In this document: positions 35,536 through 46,700 of the stretch, in pieces | How the letters are laid out: the number at the start of each line of letters is the position of its first letter | Numbering within the stretch: the first letter of the stretch is position 1 | Position numbers and translations under genes: made by a program | Notes under the pieces: generated by a model | What the model saw: the letters and a program-made list of their open reading frames with translations, nothing else | Databases searched by the model: none | Told to the model about the DNA's origin: nothing | Assembly (NCBI RefSeq): GCF_963583255.1 | Contig: NC_084810.1 | Span: forward strand, 10,499,853 to 10,563,852 | Source of the DNA: Pyrus communis | Taxonomy: Eukaryota; Streptophyta; Magnoliopsida; Rosales; Rosaceae | Direction of reading: 5' to 3' | DNA length: 64,000 nt

Positions 35536-35637
35536 TAGAGGATGGACAACCACTGGAAGCAGCACCCAAAAGACCAGGACGGGGATGTGCATTGGAGGAA
35601 GAGCAGAAAAGGAGCCGCCACGAGACCCAGAGAAGGA

Positions 35638-35993
35638 TGTTGAACTATAAGCCATGAGCTGATTAGTATTTGAGAATAATCTTGTCTTTAATTGTGTATT
35701 CACTTGTGCTTAGAAATTGCCAAGTGTAAGATCAAATTATGTAAGGCCATGAGTGCCATGTGTGATGATCCTAGCTATTGCTAGATGAGTGGCTGTGATC
35801 TTTTCTTCTAGAAGAAAAGATCCAGCTAAGCCTTGTTAACAGAATTATTCCCTTTTGCACGATTGTGTGTGCTGAGTGGAAAATATACTTTTACAAGTAG
35901 AAAAGGTTCCTCTGTAACTTGCAGATAGAATAGCAGTCATTTTCATCATTCTCAGTGCATTTTCTTCTTCTTCCATTTTACAAAACGCTAACA
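35638..35993 (+). repeat. Copia 5' LTR
   Basis: 356 bp, TG...CA bounded, followed directly by the primer-binding site. Confidence 0.95.
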
Positions 35994-36105
35994 TGGCCTC
36001 AGAGCCAGGTTGGATTTAACAATCTGGACGTAAATCTGTGAAGCTATCGAGCTCAATCAAAGCTCCATTAAAACTCTGTGAAGGTTGTCGATTCAGATCA
36101 AAATC

Positions 36106-39100
36106 ATGTCTGGATCTGGAGGCTCAGAAGTGAGGACTCCAATCTTCTCCGGTGAGAACTACGAGTTCTAGAGAATTAAAATGGTTACAATCTTCAAATC
36201 TCTCGGGTTATGGAACCTGGTAGAAAAGGGAGTGTCAACACCTGACTCGAAGAAGAAGAAGAAGGAAGCTGAAGGGTCATCGGAAGACGATCGTGATGAT
36301 GAAATGATGACCGTGCTAATGAGAGATGCAAAGGCTCTGGGAATCATACAAAACGCAGTCTCTGATCAGATTTTTCCTCGGATTGCAAACGCTGACTCAG
36401 CCAAGAAGGCATGGGATCTACTGTATGGAGAATATCATGGAGGTGATCAGGTTAGATCTGTAAAACTTCAGAATCTTAGACGAGAGTTTGAGTATGCTAG
36501 GATGCGAGATGATGAGTCTCTATCTAACTATCTCACAAGGCTGAATGATTTAATTAATCAGATGAGAACATTTGGTGAATCACTTTCTAATGAGAGACTT
36601 GTGCAGAAGGTTCTGATTAGTCTAAGTAAACCTTATGATTCGATCTGTTTAGTTATAGAAAATACAAAGTGTTTAGAGACTGTAGAATGTAAGAAGTTGT
36701 TGCAATCTTGAAGAGTCAAGAACAGCGGTTTGATCTACATAATGTTGATACCACTGAGAAAGCATTTGCATCATTCTCAGTGAGTTCATAAGGGCAGAAT
36801 AGGAGTGGAACTCAATCTGGTTCATCAAAATTCCAGAAGAATTGGAATACAAAGGGAAAGAAATGGGATTCGAAACCTCGATTCCAACAGAAATCTCTTA
36901 ATAGCCCTGCATTCAATCCATACCAGACACAGTCAATGGGTCAAGAGAGTACTAAACCACAGTGTAGAGTGTGCTCTAAGTTCCATTTTGGTGAATGTAG
37001 ATATAAAGGGAAGCCCAAATGTTATAACTGTGATAAGTTTGGTCATTGGGCTAGGGAATGCACTATAGGGAAGATTGTACAAAAGGAAAATTCTGCAAAT
37101 CAGGTGGAAGTGACAGGGAATTTGTTCTATGCTAATAGTGCAATCTCAGAGAAAAATGTCAATGGAAATTGGTACATTGACAGTGGTTGTAGTAACCACA
37201 TGACAAGGAATGCTGATCTCCTTGTCGATATAAGAACAAATGTTGCTGGAAAGGTGCAAATGCCTACTGGGGTGTTAGTAAACGTTGCTGGAATGGGTTC
37301 ATTGGAAATTAATACTAACAAAGGGAAGAAGTACATCAGAGAGGTCATGCATCTGCCAGGATTGAAGGAAAATTTGTTGAGTGTAGGTCAAATGGATGAG
37401 CATGGATACTACCTAGTGTTTGGAGGAGGTCTGTGTAGTGTATTTGATGGACCTTCACTTGACAATCTTGTCATCAAGGTCAAGAAGAAAGAAAATCGTT
37501 GTTATCCTCTTTCTCTGTTGCCTGACAATCAGTTGGTTCTGAAAGCAAGCATAGATCACTCTACTCGGACTTGGCACAGAAGACTTGGTCATTTGAACTT
37601 CAGGGGGTTGCAGCAACTCAGTGAGAAAAATATGGTGCATGATCTTCCATACTTAGAGGAAATTAAAGATGTATGTCAAGGATGTCAGTTTGGAAAGCAA
37701 CATAGAGACTGGTTTCCAAAGCAACAATCCTGGAGAGCAAACTGTCCCCTGGAACTAGTCCATGTTGATCTGTGTGGTCCTATGCAGAATGCATCATTGG
37801 CTGGAAACAAATATTTCATGCTATTCATTGATGACTGTACAAGGATGATCTGGGTGTATTTTCTCAGATACAAATCTGATGCATTCAATTACTTTAAAAA
37901 GTTCAAGTCAATGGTAGAGCTGCAAAGTGGTCTCAAAATTAAAAGTCTAAGAAGTGACAGGGGTGGAGAATTTTTATCTTCTGAGTTTACTAAATTCTGT
38001 GAAACTGAAGGCATTCAAAGGCAACTCACTATGGCTTATACTCCTCAACAGAATGGAGTAGTGGAGAGAAAAAATCGAACTGTGGTTGAAATGGCAAAGA
38101 CTATGCTTCATGATAGAGGTATGCCATATGTTCTTTGGGCTGAAGCTGTACACACAGCTGTATATATTCTAAATAGGTGTCCTACAAAGGCACTAGGAAA
38201 TACAACCCCCTTTGAAGCCTATAGTGGCAGAAAACCAGGTCTTGCACATCTCAAGATTTTTGGTTCCCTGTGCTATGTTCATATACCTACTGAGACAAGA
38301 CAGAAGCTAGATGCTAAGAGTGCTAAAGGTGTATTTGTGGGTTATGCTACATGTGAGAAGGGATACAGAATATTTGATCCATGTACTAACAAGTTAATCT
38401 TGTCAAGAGATGTGGTTTTTGATGAATCCATGACCTGGAATTGGAAAGAAAGTTCACCAAGTTCAGCTGCTGCAACTTACATCCAGGATCAACCTGAGAA
38501 TGTAGTTGGTGTGAATCCATATGAGATAAGTGTGATTGAAGGAAGTTCTCTCAGTCCTAGTTCTTCTTCTCATACACAAGAACAAGTAAGTTGCACCTCT
38601 GAAACTGCAACACTGTCAAAGACTTATGACCACACACCTCTGAAATGGAGAAATCTTGATGATATTTTTGCTCAATGTAATCTGTGTGTTATGGAGCCTG
38701 AAAGATATGAAGAAGCAGCTCAAGATGAATCATGGTTAAAAGCAATGCAGGATGAGTTGAATATGATTGAGAAGAATGGTACATGGGAATTGGTAGATAG
38801 GCCAACAATGCAGCCTGTCATTGAGGTTAAATGGGTCTATAAAACGAAATTGAATCTGGATGGCACAGTCTTGAAAAATAAGGCAAGGTTGGTTGCCAAA
38901 GGTTATGCTCAGAAACCTGGTTTCGACTATAACGAAACCTATGCTCCAGTGGCTAGACTGGACACTATCAGGACCCTTATTGCATTAGCTGCCCAAAAGA
39001 GCTGGAGATTGTACCAACTTGATGTTAAATCGGCTTTCCTGAATGGTGTACTGCAGGAAGAAATATATGTAGACCAACCAGAAGGATTCACAGTGCAAGG

Positions 39101-40252
39101 CAAGGAAGATATAAAGTGTATAGGCTTCATAAAGCTCTTTATGGACTGAAACAGGCACCTCGAGCCTGGTATGGAGAAATTGATGCATATTTCTCCCAGT
39201 GTGGTTTTCAAAGAAGTCTCAGTGAACCAACATTATATATCAAGTGAAGGGGAGACAAGGATATTATAATTGTGTCTATCTATGTAGATGATATTGTCTA
39301 CACAGGTAGTAGCACTGAACTGTTGGCAAAATTCAAAGAGGATATGATGATGAAATATGAGATGACTGATCTGGGTTTACTCCACCATTTTCTAGGAATG
39401 AGAGTCATTCAAACTAATTCCAGCATATTCATTCATCAAAAGAAGTATGCCTCATCTTTGCTGAATAAATTTGGGTTGAATGAATGCAAGCCTGTGTCTA
39501 CACCATTGATTTCAGTTGAAAAACTCAGTAAGGATGATGGAAGTGGTCCAGCAAATGAAGAACAGTACAGAAAGATTGTGGGGAGCTTACTGTATCTTAC
39601 AGCTACAAGACCAGACATAATGTATGCAGCAAGTCTACTTGCCAGATTCATGCATTCTCCCACAAACAAACACTATGGAACTGCCAAAAGGGTGCTCAGA
39701 TACATTAAAGGAACCTTAGACTATGGTCTGGAGTATGTGAAAGGTACAAATTCTATGGTGATTGGTTTCTGTGACAGTGACTGGGGAGGATCAGTGGATG
39801 ATAGTAAGAGTACTTCAGGATATGCCTTCTCTTTTGGCAGTGGGATTTTCTCTTGGGCATCAGTTAAACAAACATGTGTAGCACTTTCAACTGCTGAGGC
39901 AGAATATATCAGTGCTTCAGAGGCGACTGCACAAGCAATCTGGTTGAGGTTTGTACTGGAAGACTTTGGAGAACTTCAAACTGAAGCTACTCCATTACAG
40001 TGTGACAACACATCTGCAATTGCTATCACAAAGAATCCAGTATTCCATCAGAAGACTAAACATATTGATCAAAGATATCATTTTATCAAAGATGCTCTGC
40101 AAGAAGGAATCATTGATCTAGTCTACTGTCCTACAAAAGAGCAGTTAGCCGATATCTTCACAAAACCATTGGCAAAGGATCGATTCAGCTATCTCAGAGA
40201 GTTGATTGGAGTCAAATCAGCTCAAAGCTTAAAGGGGAGTGTTGAACTATAA
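36106..40252 (+). pseudogene. Copia gag-pol polyprotein, disrupted
   Basis: Starts at ATG 36106 (MSGSGGSEVRTPIFSGENYE). Gag (UBN2-type) is followed by a zinc knuckle (CYNCDKFGHWAREC), a pre-integrase His/Cys region and the integrase core (VDLCGPM, SDRGGEF, QQNGVVERK). RT follows ([12 protein letters not shown], then YVDDIVYTG), then RNase H (DSDWGG, STAEAEYIS). Breaks: TAG at 36169-36171, a single-base frameshift near 36693, TAA at 36789-36791, a 2-base frameshift near 39110 and TGA at 39245-39247. The last stop (40250-40252) lies just inside the 3' LTR. Pol from 36936 to 39149 is one long open frame. No intact polyprotein can be made from this copy. Confidence 0.92.
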
Positions 40253-40595
40253 GCCATGAGCTGATTAGTATTTGAGAATAATCTTGTCTTTAATTGTGTA
40301 TTCACTTGTGCTTAGAAATTGCCAAGTGTAAGATCAAATTATGTAAGGCCATAAGTGCCATGTGTGATGATCCTAGCTATTGCTAGATGAGTGGCTGTGA
40401 TCTTTTCTTCTAGAAGAAAAGATCCAGCTAAGCCTTGTTAACAGAATTATTCCCTTTTGCACGATTGTGTGTGCTGAGTGGAAAATATACTTTTACAAGT
40501 AGAAAAGGTTCCTCTGTAACTTGCAGAGAGAATAGCAGTCATTTTCATCATTCTCAGTGCATTTTCTTCTTCTTCCATTTTACAAAACGCTAACA
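40240..40595 (+). repeat. Copia 3' LTR
   Basis: 356 bp. It differs from the 5' LTR at about two positions: G/A in GCCATGAG versus GCCATAAG, and T/G in GCAGATAG versus GCAGAGAG. Confidence 0.95.
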
Positions 40596-40600
40596 AAGGA

Positions 40601-41426
40601 GCCGCCACAAATCGAAGAAAAAGCCTCCACGAGGTGGGTTTGCAGTAATACGGCGACCACGAGTCACAGCGGTGCCATTAGAATCACCAGGAAGAATAAA
40701 CGTCAATTAACAACGTTCAACCCTAAGCAACAAAGCTGCAAGAGCAGCATAGGAATTGGGATTTTCACGGGCTTGAATGGATGCAACAGTATACTCATAC
40801 AGCGGACCAACATTGTTCATGATGGTTGCAACTAAATCTTTATCGGTGATGGACGACCCAAAAAGGGTAGATCAGCTAAAGAACTAAGCTTATCCAGAAA
40901 GTTTGTGATGGAAAGATCACCACGACGTTGATTCATGGGCTTCCCACAGAGCTGAACAAGCCTGCTATGCGAAGAAGAAGCATACCTTTCTTAAAGTTTT
41001 CACCACAGATCAGCAGAACTGATTTTGTTCACGATAACGGAAAGGAAGTTAGGAGTTAAGGAACTCGCCAACCAAGATAGCACTAATTGATCTTGCTGTA
41101 TCCAAGCCCCATACAACAGATTGGCCGTATCAGTCAATGTACCATCATTAATGGATAGACAAGTTGGTGGAAAAACGGTGGATCTGTAGACAAAGGAAAG
41201 CAGACCACGCCTACGGAGAAGAGAGATGAATTGAGCCCTCCAAAGAGGGTAATTGTTACGGTCTAATTTGATAGTCAGGAAGTTGGTGACATTGGGGTGG
41301 GAATGGAATGTGCAGCGGGTGGAGCCATTGAGGTGGGAGAAGTGTTTGAGTTGTTGGACAGAGAGAAGGGTGATACCAAGATAGAAAACTAAGGGTTGAG
41401 TCTGATTTTGCTCGGTGAACATTCTT
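40601..41426 (-). pseudogene. Older Copia gag fragment, minus arm
   Basis: The minus strand reads MFTEQNQTQPLVFYLGITLL, then NFLTIKLDRNNYPLWRAQFI and SLLRRRGLLSFV, a Copia-type gag N-terminus with a long UBN2-like continuation (WLASSLTPNFLSVIVNKISS). Frames break near 40990 but similarity continues to the young Copia insertion at 40595. It resumes on its other side at 35632-35536 in a Gly/Arg/Ser-rich region. A leader with ATATAAAGATG precedes it, as in the + arm. Confidence 0.8.
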
Positions 41427-41429
41427 TCT

Positions 41430-42530
41430 GTATATTCATCTTTATATAGTCATAAAGGTTACAAAGTAAAGTTTGATGCACAACAAACTCTTGCATAATA
41501 AACTGATAACACAAGTGATAATTACATTAATCCAAAATACAAATAAGAGCACAGCTAGGACTGATCAGCATCTTTAAAGAGTCTTGCGTTTCTTGCGGCT
41601 TTTGTTGGCCAGAGGAAATATTTAAATTTCCTCTTGGCGGGCTGGATCGCCACCACATTTCCCTTCCTTTCCCATTAGCCGACTGCCCACTGCCACCATA
41701 CATCCTGAAAAATAGTCGATTTCTTTCAATTACGTTTCAACATTTGTTCCAATCATCCAAATAAAACAAAAAGCATAAATACACGGACTCCTAACCCGCG
41801 CCGATGACACTGTCCATCCCACCCCACCTGCACCAATGGCACCAACAACTTCACAAACACTTAGATTGGAGGTTGGCAATAACAGATCTGATTGTCCCGC
41901 CAACCATCGCTCGGGTTCCATTTCGAAATAAGACTTGGGAGAGAAAGAGAGCGATGAGGAGAAAGAAAAAGAGGAAGAGATAAGCAGAAGACATGAGGTC
42001 TTGCCGGAACAAACAACGGCGATTGAGGTGCGTAGGTGCTTGGCGTGAAGGTGGGCGATTAATGTCTCTGTCTCTGACCAAAATATGGTTTGTTTTAAGT
42101 TTTAACGTGCATGTAATGCTAGAAAAACTAAATTTAGAGACAAAATTTGCAAATTGAAGGATATATCACCAATACAAATAAGCACGTTTATCAAAGTTTA
42201 TGTAATAAACCAATCATCAACTTTCATCACACTAACAGAGCAATTGATTGATTTTTCACGAAAAATCTAAAATGATCATGATGGACAAATTCAAAGAAAT
42301 ACTAAAATGATTCACGATAAACAAATTCAAGAACACTACTATTGATTATCATTAATTGTTAAGGACCAGATTAAGGAGTTATGTCAATGTCACGAATCAT
42401 TTTGGCTAAAAAGTCTTTAATTTATTTGATTGTTAAATTTGAGGGTATTTATGTCTATTTAGATGGAATTTTAGATATATTTGAAAGATTTTATAAAAAG
42501 TGACATTTTTGAAATTAAGGATTAATTTTT
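41430..42530. other. Spacer, mostly unassigned
   Basis: The first 150 bp continue the leader of the older Copia fragment (minus strand). Beyond that no gene or bounded repeat is recognised; short minus-strand frames near 41730-42080 have no recognisable domain. Confidence 0.4.
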
Positions 42531-43700
42531 TGCTATATTTGATAAATACTCATTCCCTCTCCTCTGTGAGAACCCCCTCCACTGTGAGCCATTCCTCTCA
42601 CTTGTTCTCCTTCACGGTCCCTCATCTTTTCTCTCGTCTTAGTTTTCCCCTTTCGCTATTTCTTCCCCTCTAACCCTAGATCCTGGTTGTCATACAGTGT
42701 TCTTGTCCCCTTTAGAATTTTTTATATCCAGTTCCTAGTCAAATCAACCATCTGTTCCATCAAATCAAACAAACCTCCATAATATGAGTTTAAACTCTGA
42801 AGCCCAATTAGCCAAATTTTTAATCTTTCTCTGATTTACTCCCTACCAACCCTGAAGACCTTTTATTTCACCCTCATTTCTTTCTCAGAGTTCTTCTATA
42901 CCTTATTTGTCTTTTGTCCATAAGTTCCCAAGCTCCAAAGTATCCCCCCCCCACCATTTTTCATTCGGTTCCGAGCTTCATTTACTCCTCACTAGCAGTT
43001 CAGTTTTGGTCCCCTTTCTTAACTCTTATCAGATCAGTGTCACCCCACCACCCCCCCCCCCAACAATCAGATCAGTTTTGGATTTTTATTCATTTTTTAC
43101 AATTTTTTAAAATTTTTTATTCAACTAATTAATCTATGCCGTTGGATTTAAAAAAAAAAAAATTTAATTCCAACACTCCATATTGTGCCATGTGGCACAA
43201 TGGTAACATTGTTTAATTTTAAAACTATTTTTTCTTTTTTTTTTTATTTATAAAGAAGAATAATATCAACCGTTGATCTTAGATCGAAAGGTTGATATTA
43301 AATAAGATTTTTTTATTGTTTTTACCATTACAAATCTGACGGTCCACATTTTCTTGCCGTTGAGATCCAACGGACCATGGGAAGCCACGTGGCTTCCTAA
43401 CGGTAACAATTTGAAACTACGTCGTGGGCCCCATTCGCTGAAAACATGTCGGGTGACGCACCCCCACGCGTTGGTGCAGTGCATGCGCCTGCTAGAAAAA
43501 AATAAAAAAGGGGCTGACGCCTGGCTGACGTCAGCCTTGCGTCAGATAGCCTTTGGGCTTGCGGGCTGGCAATTCGTGACAGGCTCGGTGCTCAAGCCTA
43601 CCTTGTCCTTCAGGCTCCCACATGTTGGAGTCAATAGGCCTAGCTCTCGGGCTCTGTTTGCTAGCCTGTCCCCCGAGTAAAAGCCAACGCTGGAAGTGCT
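42531..43700. other. Pyrimidine-rich spacer with repeat-like blocks
   Basis: No gene supported. It contains C runs near 42944 and 43051 and AACGG/CCGTT blocks near 43355-43405. The block at 43500-43690 ends in CTGGAAGTGCTCTTA, which looks like a dispersed MITE end. It may include the 5' leader of the LINE that follows. Confidence 0.4.
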
Positions 43701-43739
43701 CTTAGCGGTTCACCGATGGCTGCCTCATTAATCATTTGA

Positions 43740-46700
43740 TGAGATCCCCTCCCACTGGGTTTCTTACTGGGTTCAAATGCATGGCGTTCATTTGGAAGAT
43801 TTTTCTATTGAAAATGCTTGAGTCTTTAGGCAACCTTTTGGGGAAGTGCCAGCTGAAGACTCGTTCAATGGCAAGGAAGGAATTAGAGACTGCCTTCAAC
43901 TGCGTCTAACGTTTATCCAACTTTTGCTTTAGATGTGGCAGATTAGGTCATTTGGATAGGTATTGTGCCTTTGAGGTAAAGAATCGCAATACTGAGTTTC
44001 CTTACACAACTAATATGGTCGGCCAACAAGTTAAGGTGTAAGTTTCAATTTATCAACTTTCAAGCAAGTAGCATTAGTGGAAGGTCTTCTCAACCGTAGA
44101 ACCGGCCAACTTCTGGCATGGCTCAACATATGTCATGGATGCAGACTTAATCAAGGCTCCAAACCTCCTAAGTAGATGAACTTTCCATGATGTCAGCCAT
44201 GCAAATTGATGGGGCCATCATTGGAACTCCAACTATCTACCACCAGGGCAACTCTTACTGTTAAGTTGGCTCAACAACCCCCTAGCCACATGCCCAACAA
44301 TATGCCACAAAATATCTTTGCTTTTGACTTTCTTGAAAGAAACTTTCCCATCCATAATTCTAGGACTTATTCCTTTTGTCCTAATGGACCCACCCCCAAT
44401 CAACCTTTACAAAAGTTTTCCCTAAACCCAATCATGTGGACCACTAGCCATCACTCATAAAATATCCTCCCCCACCATATCACATCTTTCATTAAATTCC
44501 CTCATCCTCCAACCCAAAAAATGGAAACAAACCTTCTGTCTCAATAACTTACTTCTCCAATGGGGCACTTGCAACCATCACAAACTTTTTGGGCATGCCA
44601 AAAAAGAATTCCCCCACCCAAGTCATCTCACCCATTATTTCTTAAATTGCCCCAAACAACATTATGTCTTCTCCCTCTCGAGTACCTCCAGTAATAACTT
44701 CTACCCCAAACCTACAGTATAGTGTGGAAGAGATTCTTCTTGTTTTCCCCCTGCAAAAATTATTCTAAAAAGGCCCTTAGACTTTACTATCCCCAACATC
44801 ATTGCAAAAAAAACCTAAGCTCCCTCTGCCTTGGCAAAGTTGGTCATGTTGGAGTCTTGTGAGACAGCTGCAGCAGCAACAAATCCCCCGAAAATGAATT
44901 TTCTCATCAGGGTAGAGGTTTGGGCCGCAAATTGTCTGTCAGCGTCGTATCGGCCTCTTGCCTATAATGGCAACTTGGGATACCCAGTAGAAGACTAATG
45001 TGGTGGACTCGAGCAACTCTATTTTTTCTACTTCCTCCACAAAACAAGACAAAGGCAAGGCTCCAATGGTAGTGGAGAACCAAGACAACCTCTAGGGTGG
45101 TGGTAGATAGCCCGATGCAGCCACAAGGCCTAAATGATCTACCTTGCTTGGGATTGCCAAAGGATTAGGCAAGACTTGACAGATGACACTCTTAGCAAGT
45201 AAGACTAAATAAGCCCTCGGTTGTGTTTTTATCTGAAACTAAGTGTATAGATGCAGGTATTGCTCGTACTACTCATTCCTTGGGTTTCAACAACATCTAC
45301 TTTGTGCCAACTTTGGGAAGATCCAGTGGCCTTTACCTTTGGTAGAAAGACCATATTACTGTTTAAGTCATATCTACCCCTGACTTTTTTTTGGATACCA
45401 TTGTGCAAGATTTTACTGCTGATTCCATCACCCATGTCTTTTGATTTTACGGCCCCCCTTATAGCCATAAAAAATGCAGTTTTAGGAATTATTGTTTATC
45501 TTTTTTTTTTTTTTTTTTTGTTTATTTGCAGGGGTTAGCCTTAGATCTGCATAGGGGATTTTAATGAACTTTTGTGATCACATGAAAAATCTGGCGGTAA
45601 GGAATGGGAGCCGAATCGACATCATTATCTTAGAGAGTTTATTCAAGCAAAGACCCGAGTAGATACGATTTTTCGTGTCTAAAGTTCACTTGGGAAAGAG
45701 ACTGGGATGATTTGGGCAGAATCGAAGAACGGCTGGACAGAGTGCTCGCAAATGACTCATGGTTGGAGAATTAACCTTTAACGGCCCTCACCCACGACCC
45801 TTTTGTTGGGTCTGATCATCACCCTATTATTCTACATTTTTTTCCTGCTTTATGTACTGACCTAGGCCTTTCTGTTTGGAACTATCATGGATAAAGGATT
45901 CTGAATTCCCATATGTTGTAAAAGAAGCTTAGAATGATAATATTGATGGAACTTTCTTTTCGTCTTGGTTATTAAATATTGACAGTTGTAAGGACTAATT
46001 TGTGCCATGGAGCAAAAAATTATCTAACAATTGGCGTACAATAAATAAGCTTCTCAACGAGCTTAAGTTAAATGAGTTCAAAGTTATTCCGTCTATGAGA
46101 TTGGAAGTGGCCCGTACCACCATAAAGCTGTTGGTAGAGGCTTGGAGAAAGGAAAAATTATACTGGCTTCAACATTCGTGAATTTCCTGGCTAAGGGATA
46201 AGGACATAAACACTTCTTTCTTTCACAAAACTACAATGTAAAGACGGCAAAATAGGATTATGAGCCTTATTTCTCATCAGTATTTTGGCAAGTGTGGTTT
46301 TTGAATTCTCTGATCAAGGTATCCTTCCCCCTATTTTGACTTCTACTAATCTGGTGTTGATCCCAAATGATCTAAATTCGGAACAAATCTCCCAATTATG
46401 TTCGATCAGTTTGTGCAGTTTCTCGTATAAAGTTCCATCCAAACTCCTAGCGAACAGATATAAAAATCCACCTTTCTGGACTTATTTCTCATCATCAAAG
46501 TGCTTTCGTTCCAAGTTGCCAAATTCAAGATAACATCTTTGTGGCGCTTGAAGCTTTCCACTACCTCAAAAATAAGAAAACTAAGATCAAAGTGCTTTCG
46601 TTCCAAGTTGCCAAATTCAAGATAACATCTTTGTGGTGCTTGAAGCTTTCCACTACCTCAAAAATAAGAAAACTAAGCATGGGTTTGAGTTGGGCATGAA

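Larger units (their letters stand above)
35638..40595 (+). mobile_element. Ty1/Copia LTR retrotransposon, structurally complete, recent
   Basis: Two 356-bp LTRs begin TGTTGAAC and end in CTAACA, with AAGGA duplicated at 35633-35637 and 40596-40600. A tRNA-Met-type primer-binding site starts at 35994 (TGGCCTCAGAGCCAGG, two bases off the common plant version). A purine tract (TTAAAGGGGAG) precedes the 3' LTR. The order gag, integrase, RT, RNase H is that of Copia. The LTRs differ at only about 2 sites by eye. It inserted into the older minus-strand Copia gag sequence. Confidence 0.95.

Noticed and set aside
43150..43690. Possible bounded MITE or SINE
   Set aside because: MITE-like end motif and AACGG blocks are visible, but no matching inverted end or target duplication could be fixed, so it is listed only as spacer.
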